A stretch of DNA of 41,043 nucleotides from Actinomycetes bacterium (GCA_035489715.1 DATHAP010000201.1:1-41043); one strand, 5' to 3'; positions 1 to 11,538 are shown, numbered from the stretch's first letter. The notes: generated by a model from the letters alone, not told the origin. Translations and numbers: made by a program.

Positions 1-95
1 CGGACGAGACCTGGTTCTACCCCGGGCACGGCGACGACTCGACGGTGGGCGCGGAGCGGCCGCACCTCGACGAGTGGCGCGCCCGCGGCTGGTGA
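1..95 (+). CDS. 3' end of a metallo-beta-lactamase-fold hydrolase (5' truncated)
   Basis: The window opens inside a gene; its last 30 codons (from base 3) and a TGA at 93-95 are present. The visible peptide contains the C-terminal metal-binding turn YPGHGDD and ends in EWRARGW. It matches the C-terminus of the complete MBL-fold protein at 303-956 (- strand) at all but four residues, so this is the tail of a paralogue. The two genes point at each other (tail to tail). Family members are zinc- or iron-dependent hydrolases such as glyoxalase II. The catalytic HxHxDH motif of this copy lies outside the window, so whether the copy is intact cannot be judged. Confidence 0.85.
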   Translation, partial: DETWFYPGHGDDSTVGAERPHLDEWRARGW

Positions 96-265
96 GCGGA
101 CCGCCACCACGCCTTGTGACCAACCGCCTCCGCAATGTGGCAAATGAGACATTCAACCGCGAACTCCTGACGTGGTTGGCTACCGTGACGCTCCACCTCC
201 GGCCAGGGCGCCGGCCACTGACGCGTCGCCCCCGCAAGGCCCGGCGCGGTCACCGTCCGCGGAAC

Positions 266-314
266 GCGCGGGATCACCAGCCGCGCAAGGCAGGGCGCGG
301 GATCACCAGCCGCG
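266..314. repeat. 20-bp tandem direct repeat at the 3' end of the - strand MBL gene
   Basis: The 20-mer GCGCGGGATCACCAGCCGCG occurs at 266-285 and again at 295-314, a 29-nt period. The second copy spans the stop codon of the - strand MBL gene. Read on the - strand, the last codons and stop of that gene (coding RGW, then TGA) are repeated just downstream, which looks like a small slippage or duplication event. The 96-302 gap between the convergent genes otherwise shows no gene. Confidence 0.7.
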
Positions 315-956
315 GGCGCGCCACTCCTCGAGGTGCGGCCGCTCCGCACGCAGGGTCGAGTCGTCGCCGTGCCCGGGGTAGAACCAGGTCTCGTCCGGCA
401 GCCGGCCGAAGAGCTTGCTCTCCACGTCACCCAGCAGCGACGCGAAGTCCTCGGGAGTCGTGGTCCTGCCGACCCCGCCCGGGAACAGCGAGTCACCGGT
501 GAACAGGTGCGGGTGGCCGCTCCTGTCGTCGTGCAGCAGGGCCACCGAGCCCGGCGTGTGGCCGACTAGCTGGACGACGCCGAGCGTGACCTCGCCGACC
601 GTCACGGTGTCGCCGTCGGCGAGCAGGTCGTCGGTCCCGACCGGGATGCCCTCCACGTCGTCCCGGCCGGCTGCAGTGCGCGCACCGGTGGCGTTCACCA
701 CCCGCTCCAGCGCCTGCCAATGGTCCCCGTGCCGGTGCGTGGTCACGACCTGGCCCAGGCGCCGCTCGCCGACCAGCCCCAGGAGCCGGCTCGCTTCGGC
801 GGCCGCGTCCACCAGCAGCAGCTCACCGGACGCCCGGCACTCCAGCAGGTAGGCGTTGTTGTCCATCGAGCCGACTGAGACCTTAATGATGGTCAGCGCG
901 TCCAGCTCGCGGGTGGCGGCCGGGCCGCCGGGGGAGACGTGTCCGTCGTAGCTCAC
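303..956 (-). CDS. Metallo-beta-lactamase-fold hydrolase (glyoxalase II-like)
   Basis: This 217-aa protein has the MBL metal signature THRHGDHW (H74, H76, D78, H79), followed by GHTPGS, the TGDSLF segment carrying the bridging Asp, and a final PGHGDD. The short length and these motifs fit the glyoxalase II / MBL-fold hydrolase class, which hydrolyses thioesters or related bonds in the cytosol with two metal ions. The exact substrate cannot be told. There is no signal peptide. The start is GTG at 956. A TAGCCT hexamer lies exactly six bases upstream of it and no Shine-Dalgarno is present, which suggests a leaderless mRNA. Its 3' end is nearly identical to that of the convergent gene at the window's left edge. 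The MDMPI-family gene on its 5' side is on the same strand, 22 nt away, which raises the possibility of linked thiol-related chemistry (mycothiol); that link is inference. Confidence 0.88.
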   Translation of the reverse strand: MSYDGHVSPGGPAATRELDALTIIKVSVGSMDNNAYLLECRASGELLLVDAAAEASRLLGLVGERRLGQVVTTHRHGDHWQALERVVNATGARTAAGRDDVEGIPVGTDDLLADGDTVTVGEVTLGVVQLVGHTPGSVALLHDDRSGHPHLFTGDSLFPGGVGRTTTPEDFASLLGDVESKLFGRLPDETWFYPGHGDDSTLRAERPHLEEWRARGW

Positions 957-968
957 GCCGCGAGGCTA
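957..968 (-). promoter_or_regulatory. Candidate -10 element for leaderless MBL mRNA
   Basis: On the - strand TAGCCT (968-963) is followed by six bases and then the GTG start at 956. This TANNNT-N6-GTG layout is the usual mark of leaderless transcription in Actinobacteria. No convincing -35 is visible. Confidence 0.5.
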
Positions 969-978
969 GCCGCCGCCC

Positions 979-1707
979 TCAGGACCAGCGCGGGGCGCGG
1001 GGGACCTCGCCCGGCGGGTCCAGGGTCAGACCTTCGCCGGCCGTGCGCCCGATGAGCCACCCGACCAGCGCCGACCGTGGCCCGGCCAGGGTGGGACCGG
1101 CCGAGGCAACCTCCCACCGGCCATCCGCATCGGTCGCGGCCAGGACGCCTACCGGGCAGTCCCGGTTGTCGTGGAAGAAGCCGGCCAGCTGGTCCAGCGT
1201 CCGCGCCGCGAACTCCGGCGACCAGTCGTCAGGCGTGTAGCCCGCGTCCAGGTCGACGTGGTGGACCTCGACCTCGCGGACCCGGATCACCGGGATCTCC
1301 CAGCCGTAGGCCGACGCCCCGGACCTCAGGTGGACCTCCCTGTCGAGCCCGTCGGCCGGGAAGTCGGCGAAGGCCTCCAGCAGCCTCTCGGCGGAGTCGG
1401 TCAGGTCCAGCCGCAGGTCACCGAGCCCCCGACCAGCCCCCGCCTCGATGGCGGCGTCCCGGTCCTCGCGGTACATCGGCCGGTCGTCACCGGTGCGCGC
1501 GTTCTGCGCCAGGACCGCCAGCCCGTCGGCGTTGCGAGCGACGTGGGTCAGGACGTGCGCCCGGGTCCAGCCCGGCAGGAGGGACGGTCCGCGTACGTCG
1601 CGCTCGGTCAGCCGGTCCAGGCCGGCCAGCAGGCGGTCGGTCGCCTCGGCCATCTCGTCGAGGGCGCGCTGCAGGTCGGCCATCCGGCCGGTCGGGTCCC
1701 CGCTCAT
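979..1707 (-). CDS. Mycothiol-dependent maleylpyruvate isomerase-family (MDMPI/DinB-like) protein
   Basis: The 242-aa product has the MDMPI N-terminal four-helix domain: LLPGWTRAHVLTHVARNADG carries the first metal histidine (H55), and REVEVHHVDL supplies an E-x3-H pair (E146, H150). The C-terminal third matches the small MDMPI C-terminal domain. Characterised relatives use mycothiol to isomerise maleylpyruvate, but most family members have unknown thiol-dependent roles, so the substrate is open. An upstream in-frame ATG at 1719 would add four residues. I prefer 1707 because TATGGT (1720-1715) sits seven bases upstream, as expected for a leaderless message. The gene is divergent from uvrA, with about 100 nt between them. 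Confidence 0.8.
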   Translation of the reverse strand: MSGDPTGRMADLQRALDEMAEATDRLLAGLDRLTERDVRGPSLLPGWTRAHVLTHVARNADGLAVLAQNARTGDDRPMYREDRDAAIEAGAGRGLGDLRLDLTDSAERLLEAFADFPADGLDREVHLRSGASAYGWEIPVIRVREVEVHHVDLDAGYTPDDWSPEFAARTLDQLAGFFHDNRDCPVGVLAATDADGRWEVASAGPTLAGPRSALVGWLIGRTAGEGLTLDPPGEVPRAPRWS

Positions 1708-1720
1708 GCCGGCGACCATA
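1708..1720 (-). promoter_or_regulatory. Candidate -10 element for the MDMPI-family gene
   Basis: TATGGT on the - strand (1720-1715) is followed by seven bases and the ATG at 1707, compatible with a leaderless transcript. An alternative ATG (1719) overlaps the hexamer itself. The 1708-1808 gap must hold promoters for both divergent genes. On the + strand, TAGCAT at 1765-1770 is a weak candidate for uvrA. Confidence 0.4.
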
Positions 1721-1808
1721 GTGGGGACCTCAGGAGGACGGCGCCACCTGTCGGCGCGGCCACCTAGCATGGTCCGCGACCTGACCGCTCCGGCCAGAAG
1801 GATCACGA

Positions 1809-4709
<2,901 letters not shown>

Positions 4710-4732
4710 CCACGAGCAGCCCGGACACGCCT

Positions 4733-4775
4733 CCGAGCGGCGGGCGGCCACGGGGGATGCACACCCGCCGCTCGG
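4733..4775 (+). terminator. Putative uvrA terminator hairpin (no U-tract)
   Basis: CCGAGCGGCGGG (4733-4744) is perfectly complementary to CCCGCCGCTCGG (4764-4775), with a 19-nt loop. The stem starts 24 nt after the uvrA stop. There is no T-run after it, which is common for terminators in high-GC Actinobacteria. Confidence 0.6.
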
Positions 4776-4823
4776 TGGGCGGGGCCGGGCAGGGAGCTGG
4801 GGGCAGGCCCCGACCCGGCGGTA

Positions 4824-4876
4824 CGGACGACACGGGGCAGGGTCCTGCCGTGTCTTCGACAGGGCCGTGTCGTCCG
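4824..4876 (+). repeat. Perfect 12-bp inverted repeat with competing inner hairpin
   Basis: CGGACGACACGG (4824-4835) pairs with CCGTGTCGTCCG (4865-4876). The segment ACACGG at 4830-4835 can instead pair with a second CCGTGT copy at 4848-4853, extended by CAGG/CCTG. The two folds exclude each other, as in attenuators and some sRNAs. There is no T-run after either fold. Confidence 0.55.
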
Positions 4877-5096
4877 ACGTCCTCAACGCTGCCGCGCCCG
4901 GCACGGTACCGACAGACTCATCGGCACGATCCTCGCCTAGTGCCTCTGGCGGGCCGCCGCGCAACCCGGGAGGGCCGGTCGTGACGCGGACGCACTACTC
5001 ACCGGTAGCCGTACGCTGCGTGGCCCGGCCGTGGCAGGGTGTGAGAGCAGGGCTGACGACGACGTCGAGCAACAAGGGGTCGGGGGGAGGCTGACA

Positions 5097-5798
5097 GTGG
5101 GTCCACCGGTGACTGGCGCGAACAGGGGCTCGAGCCCGGCCGGCCCACCGACCAGGCTGCTGATCGTCGACGACCACGACATGTTCGCCGACAGCCTGCG
5201 GCTGGCACTGTCCGCCCAGCCGGACTTCCAGGTCGTGGGTACGGCCGGCACCCTGGTGCAGGCCAAGAACATGGTGGCGACGACCACGCCGGACGTTGTG
5301 CTCCTCGACCATCATCTGCCCGACGGGCTGGGGGTCGACGCGATCGCCGACCTGCGTGCGATCCGACCCGAGAGCTACATCGTGGTGCTCACCGCCGCGG
5401 CCGACGACTCGATGCTGGTGGCGGCCACGGAGGCGGGCTGCGCCGGCTTCATCCTCAAGACCAGCCCGCTCGACGAGCTCGTCTCCGCGGTGCGTACGGC
5501 GGCTGCCGGGGAGATCATGGTCAGCTCCGACCTGCTGTCCCGGCTGCTCCACCGGCTGCACCACCAGTACGACAAGCCGGCCGACGACCTCACCTCCCGA
5601 GAGCGCGAGATCCTGCAGCTCATCGCCGAAGGCCTCACCAACGGTGCCATCGCCACCCGGCTGTTCATCTCGGTCAACACCGTGCGCAACCACGTGCAGA
5701 GCATCCTGATCAAGCTCGGTGCGCACTCCAAGCTCGAGGCCCTCTCGGTGGCCATCCGCGACGGCATCATCGACCCGCCGAGCGCGGCGGCCGGCTGA
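5097..5798 (+). CDS. NarL/FixJ-family response regulator
   Basis: This 233-aa protein has an N-terminal receiver domain: the acidic pair VDDHD at residues 24-28, the phospho-acceptor D71 in LLDHHLPDG, a T in VVLTAAADD, and a K in LKTSP. A LuxR-type helix-turn-helix follows (LTSREREILQLIAEGLTNGA...VNTVRNHVQSI). It is therefore a DNA-binding transcription factor controlled by phosphorylation. An upstream in-frame GTG (5031) is possible, but the GTG at 5097 has a textbook GGGGGAGG six bases before it and gives the usual N-terminus length. No histidine kinase is adjacent. The cytosolic kinase at 23651 is HisKA-type, which usually partners OmpR-type regulators, so the partner is unknown. Confidence 0.92.
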   Translation: MGPPVTGANRGSSPAGPPTRLLIVDDHDMFADSLRLALSAQPDFQVVGTAGTLVQAKNMVATTTPDVVLLDHHLPDGLGVDAIADLRAIRPESYIVVLTAAADDSMLVAATEAGCAGFILKTSPLDELVSAVRTAAAGEIMVSSDLLSRLLHRLHHQYDKPADDLTSREREILQLIAEGLTNGAIATRLFISVNTVRNHVQSILIKLGAHSKLEALSVAIRDGIIDPPSAAAG

Positions 5799-5818
5799 CC
5801 GCCGGGCGGAACCTCGTC

Positions 5819-5837
5819 GTGCCGGAAACTCCGGCAC
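5819..5837 (+). terminator. Short hairpin after the response regulator
   Basis: GTGCCGGA (5819-5826), loop AAC, TCCGGCAC (5830-5837) forms a perfect 8-bp stem 20 nt after the stop. It ends 22 nt before the Rieske gene start. It may attenuate transcription or separate the two genes. There is no T-tract. Confidence 0.45.
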
Positions 5838-5859
5838 CGTCCCGCTCGTTGCGGGGGTC

Positions 5860-6378
5860 ATGCCCGAGCTGACACCAGACACCACTTCCGAGACCACCCT
5901 GACCGAGCTGTCCCGCCGCCGGGTGCTGCGGGTGGCGGCCGTGTCCGGCGCCGGCGCCCTCCTCGTGGCCTGCGGCGGTGACGACACGGCGACCGACTCC
6001 TCCGACCAGGGGTCCGGCGGATCCTCGAGCACGCCGGCCGGCACCTCGTCGTCGGCAGCCGAGTCCGACGAGGATGCGGGTGGAGGTGGCGGCGGTGGGC
6101 TGGTCGCCACGGCCGACGTGCCGGTCAAGGGCGGCGTCGTGCTGGACGACAAGAAGATCGTCGTGACCCAGCCGGCGTCGGGGGAGTTCAAGGCCTTCAC
6201 GGCGGTCTGCACGCACCAGTCGTGCACCGTGGCGAGTGTCAAGGCCAACACCATCACCTGCCCCTGCCACGGCAGCACGTACAGCGCGCTCGACGGCAGC
6301 GTGCAGGGCGGCCCGGCGCCGAGCCCGCTGCGGGAGATCGCGGTGACGGTCGAGGGCGACCAGGTCGTCAGGTCCTGA
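5860..6378 (+). CDS. Rieske [2Fe-2S] lipoprotein with Tat-type signal
   Basis: The 172-aa product has a twin-arginine stretch (SRRRVLRVAA, R19-R21), a hydrophobic run and a lipobox LVAC (C38). It is predicted to be exported folded and lipid-anchored on the outer face of the membrane. A low-complexity Ser/Gly/Asp linker (about 39-80) follows, then a Rieske domain. Cluster ligands are CTH (C117, H119) and CPCH (C134, H137), with C122 and C136 as the typical disulfide pair. Such small single-domain Rieske proteins pass electrons in unknown exported redox chains; this is not the large QcrA of cytochrome bc complexes. The start ATG (5860) is chosen because it puts the Tat motif at the normal distance from the N-terminus. 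No redox partner is encoded next to it. Confidence 0.9.
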   Translation: MPELTPDTTSETTLTELSRRRVLRVAAVSGAGALLVACGGDDTATDSSDQGSGGSSSTPAGTSSSAAESDEDAGGGGGGGLVATADVPVKGGVVLDDKKIVVTQPASGEFKAFTAVCTHQSCTVASVKANTITCPCHGSTYSALDGSVQGGPAPSPLREIAVTVEGDQVVRS

Positions 6379-6446
6379 CCTCGTCGTCCGGCGCGGGCGT
6401 CCCTGAGACGGGTGCGGTGCGGCCTGCGGGTGACGCACGCCGGTCG

Positions 6447-6458
6447 TAGGGTTGTCGG
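6447..6458 (+). promoter_or_regulatory. Candidate -10 element for leaderless uvrC mRNA
   Basis: TAGGGT (6447-6452) lies exactly six bases before the uvrC GTG at 6459. No Shine-Dalgarno is visible. The gap 6379-6446 shows no clear terminator. Confidence 0.55.
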
Positions 6459-8507
6459 GTGGCTGACCCGGCGTCGTACCGTCCTGCGCCGGGGTCCATC
6501 CCGGAGCAGCCGGGCGTCTACCGGTTCCGTGACGAGCGCGGGCGGGTCATCTACGTCGGCAAGGCCCGCAGCCTGCGGCCGCGGCTCTCCTCGTACTTCC
6601 AGGACCTGGCCAACCTGCACGCCCGGACCCAGTCGATGGTCACCACGGCGGCCAGCGTCGAGTGGACCGTCGTCAGCACCGAGGTCGAGGCGCTCCAGCT
6701 GGAGTACAGCTGGATCAAGGAGTTCGACCCCCGCTTCAACATCCGCTACCGGGACGACAAGAGCTACCCCAGCCTGGCCGTCACGCTGAACGAGGAGTAC
6801 CCCCGGCTGCAGGTCATGCGCGGACCGAAGAAGCGGGGGGTCCGGTACTTCGGGCCGTACTCCCACGCCTGGGCCATCCGCGAGACCCTGGACCTGCTGC
6901 TGCGGGTCTTCCCGGCCCGCACCTGCTCCGCCGGGGTCTTCAAGCGGGCCGGTCAGGTCGGCCGCCCCTGCCTACTGGGCTACATCGGCAAGTGCTCGGC
7001 TCCCTGCGTCGGCCGGGTCGGCGCCGAGGAGCACCGGCGGATCGTCGACGACTTCTGCGACTTCATGGCCGGCCAGACCGGGACCTACCTGCGTCGCCTC
7101 GAGAAGGAGATGCAGGTCGCCGCCGCCAACCAGGAGTACGAACGGGCTGCCCGCCTGCGCGACGACGTCAAGGCGCTGGAGCGGGCGATCGAGAAGCAGT
7201 CGGTGGTCCTGGGCGACGGCACCGACGCCGACGTGGTCGCCTTCGCCGAGGACCCGCTCGAGGCGGCGGTCCAGGTCTTCTACGTCCGCGGCGGCCGGGT
7301 CCGCGGCCAGCGCGGCTGGGTCGTGGAGAAGGTCGAGGACCTGACGACCGGCGACCTGGTCGAGCACTTCCTGCAGCAGGTCTATGGCGGCGAGAGCGGT
7401 GACGCGGTGCCTCGAGAGGTGCTGGTGCCGGCCATGCCACCCGACGCCGAGGCGGTCACCGACTGGCTGACCGGCCTGCGCGGGCGGCCGGTCTCCCTCC
7501 GGGTGCCGCAGCGCGGCGACAAGCGGGCACTGATGGAGACCGTCGCTCGCAACGCCGGCCAGTCGCTCGCGCTGCACAAGACCAAGCGGGGCAGCGACCT
7601 GACCGCGCGCAGCCTCGCGCTGCAGGAGATCCAGGACGCGTTGGGGCTCGACGAGGCCCCCCTGCGCATCGAGTGCTTCGACGTGTCCCACCTGCAGGAG
7701 AGCGAGGTCGTGGCGTCGATGGTCGTCTTCGAGGACGGCCTCGCGCGAAAGAGCGAGTACCGCCGGTTCGTCGTGAGAGGCCAGGGCGACCGGCCGGGCG
7801 CCGGCGGCGACGTAGCCGCCATCCACGAGGTGGTCAGCCGCCGGTTCCGCCGGCTGGTCGACGAGCGCTCCCGCACCGGCGACCTCCAGGAGACCGCCGC
7901 GGGCACCGGCGTCGATGCGCCGGAGGTCCCGGCCGGCATCGACCCCGAGACCGGCCGCCCGCGCAAGTTCGCGTACGCCCCCAACCTGGTCGTGGTCGAC
8001 GGCGGTGCGCCCCAGGTCGCCGCGGCCCAGCGGGCCCTGGACGAGCTCGGCGTCGACGACGTCGCACTCTGCGGCCTGGCCAAGCGGCTCGAGGAGGTAT
8101 GGCTGCCGGGCGTGGCCTACCCGGTCGTGATGCCGCGGACCAGCGAGGGGCTCTACCTGCTGCAGCGGGTGCGCGACGAGGCGCACCGCTTCGCCATCAC
8201 CCACCACCGCGGGCGCCGGTCCCGGTCGATGACCGCCAGCGCGCTGGACGGGATACCGGGGCTGGGCGAGACCCGGCGCAAGGCTCTGCTCAAGCAGTTC
8301 GGGTCGCTCAAGCGGCTCCGCGCCGCCTCGGCGGCCGAGATCGCCACCGTGCCCGGTGTGGGACCGCGCACGGCGGCCGCAGTGGTCGCCGCGCTCGCGA
8401 CCGGTGCCGACGTCCCGGCGGGGGTCAACATGGCCACCGGCGAGGTCCTCGACGACGGCGCGGATGACCGACCGGACGACCGTACGACCGGAGGGACCCA
8501 CCCGTGA
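6459..8507 (+). CDS. uvrC: Excinuclease ABC subunit C
   Basis: UvrC makes both cuts around DNA lesions handed over by UvrAB. The 682-aa product has an N-terminal GIY-YIG nuclease domain (GVYRF at 19-23, YVGKA at 32-36), and a Cys-containing segment ([10 protein letters not shown]...[13 protein letters not shown]). A UVR motif region ([10 protein letters not shown]) mediates UvrB contact, an RNase-H-like C-terminal nuclease domain contains ECFDVSHLQ and VVDGG, and a terminal tandem helix-hairpin-helix ([22 protein letters not shown]) closes the protein. Length is normal. The last ~30 residues form an acidic tail. GTG at 6459 is supported by the family N-terminus and by the leaderless promoter layout. 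The stop overlaps the rapZ start by four bases, so the two are co-transcribed and probably translationally coupled. Confidence 0.98.
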   Translation: MADPASYRPAPGSIPEQPGVYRFRDERGRVIYVGKARSLRPRLSSYFQDLANLHARTQSMVTTAASVEWTVVSTEVEALQLEYSWIKEFDPRFNIRYRDDKSYPSLAVTLNEEYPRLQVMRGPKKRGVRYFGPYSHAWAIRETLDLLLRVFPARTCSAGVFKRAGQVGRPCLLGYIGKCSAPCVGRVGAEEHRRIVDDFCDFMAGQTGTYLRRLEKEMQVAAANQEYERAARLRDDVKALERAIEKQSVVLGDGTDADVVAFAEDPLEAAVQVFYVRGGRVRGQRGWVVEKVEDLTTGDLVEHFLQQVYGGESGDAVPREVLVPAMPPDAEAVTDWLTGLRGRPVSLRVPQRGDKRALMETVARNAGQSLALHKTKRGSDLTARSLALQEIQDALGLDEAPLRIECFDVSHLQESEVVASMVVFEDGLARKSEYRRFVVRGQGDRPGAGGDVAAIHEVVSRRFRRLVDERSRTGDLQETAAGTGVDAPEVPAGIDPETGRPRKFAYAPNLVVVDGGAPQVAAAQRALDELGVDDVALCGLAKRLEEVWLPGVAYPVVMPRTSEGLYLLQRVRDEAHRFAITHHRGRRSRSMTASALDGIPGLGETRRKALLKQFGSLKRLRAASAAEIATVPGVGPRTAAAVVAALATGADVPAGVNMATGEVLDDGADDRPDDRTTGGTHP

Positions 8508-9397
8508 CCGCCGCCGAGGCGCGCCCGGACGCCGCCCCGCACCTGCCGGAGCTCGCCATCATCACGGGCATGTCCGGGGCCGGGCGCAGCACGACGGCCA
8601 ACGTGCTCGAGGACCTCGGCTGGTTCGTCGTCGACAACCTGCCACCCGCGCTGCTGCCCACCCTCGCCGAGCTCGGTGGCCGCGCCCGGGGCGACGTCGC
8701 GCGGATCGCCGCCGTCGTGGACGTCCGCAGCGGCTCCTTCTTCGCCGACCTGACCGAGGCGCTGGGTCAGCTGGCGGTGCGCGGCTCCGACCCGCGGATC
8801 GTCTTCCTCGAGGCATCCGACGAGGCGCTGGTCCGCCGGCACGAGGCGGTGCGCCGACCGCACCCGCTGCAGGGCGAGGGCATGCTCAGCGACGGCATCT
8901 CGCGGGAGCGGGCGATGCTGCGCGACCTGAGGGCCGACGCCGACATCGTGCTCGACACCACCAACCTCAACGTGCACGAGCTCGCCGCCAAGGTCGTGCA
9001 GTCCTTCGAGCAGGTCTCGCCCGGGCTGCACGTCACGATCATGACCTTCGGCTACAAGTACGGCCTGCCCGTCGACGCCGACCTCGTGCTGGACTGCCGC
9101 TTCCTGCCCAACCCGCACTGGGTGCCCGAGCTGCGCCCGCTGACCGGCCAGGACCCAGCGGTCCGCGACTACGTCCTGGCCCAGCCGGGTGCCCGGCCGG
9201 TGCTCGACTCCTACGAGCAGGTCCTGGCCCTGGTGGGCGAGGGCTACCTGCGCGAGGGCAAGCGCTACGCGACGGTCGCCATCGGCTGCACCGGGGGCAA
9301 GCACCGCTCGGTGGCGATGGCCGAGGAGCTGGTGGCCCGGTTGGCCGCCGGCGGGGTCGACGCCACCGTCGTCCACCGGGACCTCGGCCGTGAGTGA
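8504..9397 (+). CDS. rapZ: RNase adapter protein RapZ / nucleotide-binding YvcJ-family
   Basis: This 297-aa P-loop protein has Walker [10 protein letters not shown] (residues 22-30) and the conserved C-terminal signature [15 protein letters not shown]. In Escherichia coli RapZ guides RNase E to the GlmZ sRNA and senses glucosamine-6-phosphate. In Gram-positives the YvcJ orthologue binds and hydrolyses GTP. GlmZ is absent from Actinobacteria, so the molecular role here is uncertain. The gene sits in the conserved uvrC-rapZ-yvcK-whiA run. The GTG start at 8504 overlaps the uvrC stop (GTGA), and the stop overlaps the yvcK start. Confidence 0.96.
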   Translation: MTAAEARPDAAPHLPELAIITGMSGAGRSTTANVLEDLGWFVVDNLPPALLPTLAELGGRARGDVARIAAVVDVRSGSFFADLTEALGQLAVRGSDPRIVFLEASDEALVRRHEAVRRPHPLQGEGMLSDGISRERAMLRDLRADADIVLDTTNLNVHELAAKVVQSFEQVSPGLHVTIMTFGYKYGLPVDADLVLDCRFLPNPHWVPELRPLTGQDPAVRDYVLAQPGARPVLDSYEQVLALVGEGYLREGKRYATVAIGCTGGKHRSVAMAEELVARLAAGGVDATVVHRDLGRE

Positions 9398-10475
9398 GCC
9401 GGTGGCCGAGGGTCCCGCCGGACCGGCGGTGGTCGCGCTGGGGGGTGGCCACGGGCTGGCCGCGTCGCTTCAGGCGCTGCGGCGGGTCACCGACGCGCTC
9501 ACCGCGGTCGTCACGGTCGCCGACGACGGCGGCTCGAGCGGCCGCCTGCGCCGGGAGCTCGGCGTGCTGCCGCCCGGCGACCTGCGGATGGCGCTGGCCG
9601 CGCTGTGCGGCGACGACGAGTGGGGGCAGACCTGGAGCAAGGTCGCCCAGCACCGCTTCCGCAGCGCCGGCGACCTGCACGACCACGCCGTCGGCAACCT
9701 GCTGATCGTCGCGCTGTGGGAACTCTTGGGTGACTCGGTGGCCGGGCTGGACTGGGTCGCCCGCCTCCTCGGGGCGCACGGCCGGGTGCTGCCGATGTCG
9801 CTGGTGCCGCTGGACATCGAGGCGGTCATGGCGGTCGACGACCCGGTGGCCGCTGCGGAGGGGACCGGCCGGTCGGCGCGCACGGTGACCGTCCGTGGAC
9901 AGGTGGCGGTGGCCACGACGCCCGGGCGCGTGGTCGGCCTCGGCCTGGTGCCGGACCGGCCTCCCGCCTGCCAGGAGGCGGTGGCTGCCGTGCGCAGCGC
10001 CGACTGGGTCGTCCTCGGCCCCGGGTCCTGGTACACCAGCGTGATCCCGCACCTCCTCGTGCCCGACCTCGCCGACGCCCTGTGCTCGACCGCCGCCCGC
10101 CGGCTGGTCGTCCTCAACCTGGCGCCCCAGCCGGGCGAGACCGCGGGCTTCGCGCCGGAGACCCACCTGGAGGTGCTGGCGGAGCACGCCCCCGGTCTGC
10201 GGCTCGACGCGGTCGTCGCCGACGCGGCCGCCGTGCCGCACCCCGACCGGCTCGCGCGGGTCGCCCGGTCGCTTGGGGCCGAGCTGAGGCTCGACGACCT
10301 GGCCCGCGCCGGCCAGCCCGAGATGCATGACCCCGACCGCCTCGGCGCCGTCCTCGGTGCCCTCTTCGCCGATGCCGGTGCCGACGCGGGCGGCCCTGGC
10401 GCTGCCCAGGACGCCCGACCGGGACGAACGGATCGGTTCGCCCGGCTCGACCCGCTCTCGACTGACAGGATGTGA
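9390..10475 (+). CDS. yvcK: Gluconeogenesis factor YvcK/CuvA family
   Basis: The 361-aa product starts with the family's nucleotide-sugar-binding glycine motif ([14 protein letters not shown]), followed by [12 protein letters not shown] and [12 protein letters not shown], hallmarks of the YvcK/CofD-like fold. YvcK proteins bind UDP-sugars and are needed for cell-wall homeostasis and growth on gluconeogenic carbon. In mycobacteria the orthologue CuvA localises to growth poles. GTG at 9390 is chosen because it directly precedes the conserved N-terminus and overlaps the rapZ stop by eight bases, indicating coupling. The last ~40 residues ([18 protein letters not shown]...) are low-complexity and probably not part of the fold. 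whiA follows after four bases. Confidence 0.93.
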   Translation: MSEPVAEGPAGPAVVALGGGHGLAASLQALRRVTDALTAVVTVADDGGSSGRLRRELGVLPPGDLRMALAALCGDDEWGQTWSKVAQHRFRSAGDLHDHAVGNLLIVALWELLGDSVAGLDWVARLLGAHGRVLPMSLVPLDIEAVMAVDDPVAAAEGTGRSARTVTVRGQVAVATTPGRVVGLGLVPDRPPACQEAVAAVRSADWVVLGPGSWYTSVIPHLLVPDLADALCSTAARRLVVLNLAPQPGETAGFAPETHLEVLAEHAPGLRLDAVVADAAAVPHPDRLARVARSLGAELRLDDLARAGQPEMHDPDRLGAVLGALFADAGADAGGPGAAQDARPGRTDRFARLDPLSTDRM

Positions 10476-10479
10476 GCCC

Positions 10480-11460
10480 ATGGCCATGACCGCCGCCGTC
10501 AAGGACGAGCTCGCCCACCTCGAGGTGACCAAGCCCTGCTGCCGCAAGGCCGAGGTGTCGGCGATGCTGCGCTTCGCGGGCGGCCTGCACATCGTCGCGG
10601 GTCGCATCGTCGTCGAGGCGGAGGTCGACAACGGCGCCACCGCCCGGCGGCTGCGAAAGGACATCGCCGAGGTCTTCGGCCACCCGTCGGAGGTCGCGGT
10701 CGTGGCACCGGGCGGGCTGCGCAAGGGCAGCCGCTACGTGGTGCGGGTCGCCAAGGACGGCGAGGCGCTGGCCCGCCAGACCGGGCTTCTGGACGGGCGA
10801 GGGCGCCCCGTCCGCGGCCTGCCGCCGCAGGTCGTCTCGGGCGCGCCGTGCGACGCCGAGGCGGCGTGGCGGGGCGCCTTCCTCGCCCACGGGTCGCTCA
10901 CCGAGCCGGGCCGGTCCTCGGCCCTGGAGATCACCTGCCCCGGGCCCGAGGCCGCCCTGGCCCTGGTCGGCGCGGCCCGCCGGCTGGGCATCAGCGCCAA
11001 GGCGCGCGAGGTGCGCGGGGTCGACCGGGTCGTGGTCCGCGACGGTGACGCGATCGGTGCGATGCTCACCCGGCTCGGCGCCCACGACAGCGTGCTGGCG
11101 TGGGAGGAGCGGCGGATGCGCCGCGAGGTGCGGGCGACCGCCAACCGCCTGGCCAACTTCGACGACGCCAACATGCGCCGCTCGGCCCGGGCGGCCGTCG
11201 CGGCGGGTGCGCGGGTACAGCGCGCTCTGGAGATCCTCGGCGAGGACATCCCCGACCACCTGCGGGTGGCCGGCGAGCTGCGGCTGGCGCACAAGCAGGC
11301 CAGCCTCGAGGAGCTGGGCACCCTGGCCGACCCGCCCATGACCAAGGACGCCGTCGCCGGTCGGATCCGGCGGCTGCTCGCGATGGCCGACAAGCGGGCC
11401 GCCGACCAGGGCATCCCCGGGACCGACGCCAACCTGACGCCGGACATGCTCGACGCGTGA
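10480..11460 (+). CDS. whiA: Sporulation/cell-division transcription factor WhiA
   Basis: WhiA combines an N-terminal homing-endonuclease-like (LAGLIDADG-derived) domain with a C-terminal helix-turn-helix. The 326-aa product begins [20 protein letters not shown], close to the Streptomyces form. [19 protein letters not shown] and the C-terminal [20 protein letters not shown] are diagnostic. In Streptomyces WhiA co-controls developmental division genes with WhiB. In non-sporulating Gram-positives it affects chromosome segregation and division. The ATG at 10480 follows the yvcK stop by four bases with an AGGA-type ribosome site inside the yvcK end. This keeps whiA in the uvrC-rapZ-yvcK operon. 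Confidence 0.97.
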   Translation: MAMTAAVKDELAHLEVTKPCCRKAEVSAMLRFAGGLHIVAGRIVVEAEVDNGATARRLRKDIAEVFGHPSEVAVVAPGGLRKGSRYVVRVAKDGEALARQTGLLDGRGRPVRGLPPQVVSGAPCDAEAAWRGAFLAHGSLTEPGRSSALEITCPGPEAALALVGAARRLGISAKAREVRGVDRVVVRDGDAIGAMLTRLGAHDSVLAWEERRMRREVRATANRLANFDDANMRRSARAAVAAGARVQRALEILGEDIPDHLRVAGELRLAHKQASLEELGTLADPPMTKDAVAGRIRRLLAMADKRAADQGIPGTDANLTPDMLDA

Positions 11461-11538
11461 CATCAGCGCGATCCGCGGAAGAGCGGGCGGGCATCTCGCC
11501 AGGTGAGGCGGCCCGACGACGGCCCTGTGGCCTCTCGG

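Larger units (their letters stand above)
1..397. repeat. Inverted repeat formed by two convergent MBL gene ends
   Basis: Bases 1-95 and the reverse complement of 303-397 align without gaps with five mismatches in 95 positions. Four mismatches cluster at 44-50 and one lies at 71. The arms are coding 3' ends, separated by 207 nt. Identity stops at the stop codons and continues leftward out of the window for an unknown distance. This is the footprint of an inverted gene duplication or of gene conversion between the copies. The arms could also fold into a long RNA stem that would act as a bidirectional terminator. Confidence 0.85.
4710..5096 (+). other. 387-nt intergenic region with nested inverted repeats
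   Basis: No convincing gene lies here. The region starts with a strong GC-rich hairpin (4733-4775) suited to ending uvrA transcription. A second perfect 12-bp inverted repeat (4824-4876) follows, with an alternative internal hairpin. The rest (4880-5082) leads to the response-regulator gene and should hold its promoter, though no clear -35/-10 pair stands out. A GGGGGAGG Shine-Dalgarno lies at 5083-5090. Confidence 0.6.

Noticed and set aside
1720-1808. SOS (LexA) box upstream of uvrA
   Set aside because: No CGAAC-N4-GTTCG-like palindrome was found in the divergent gap.
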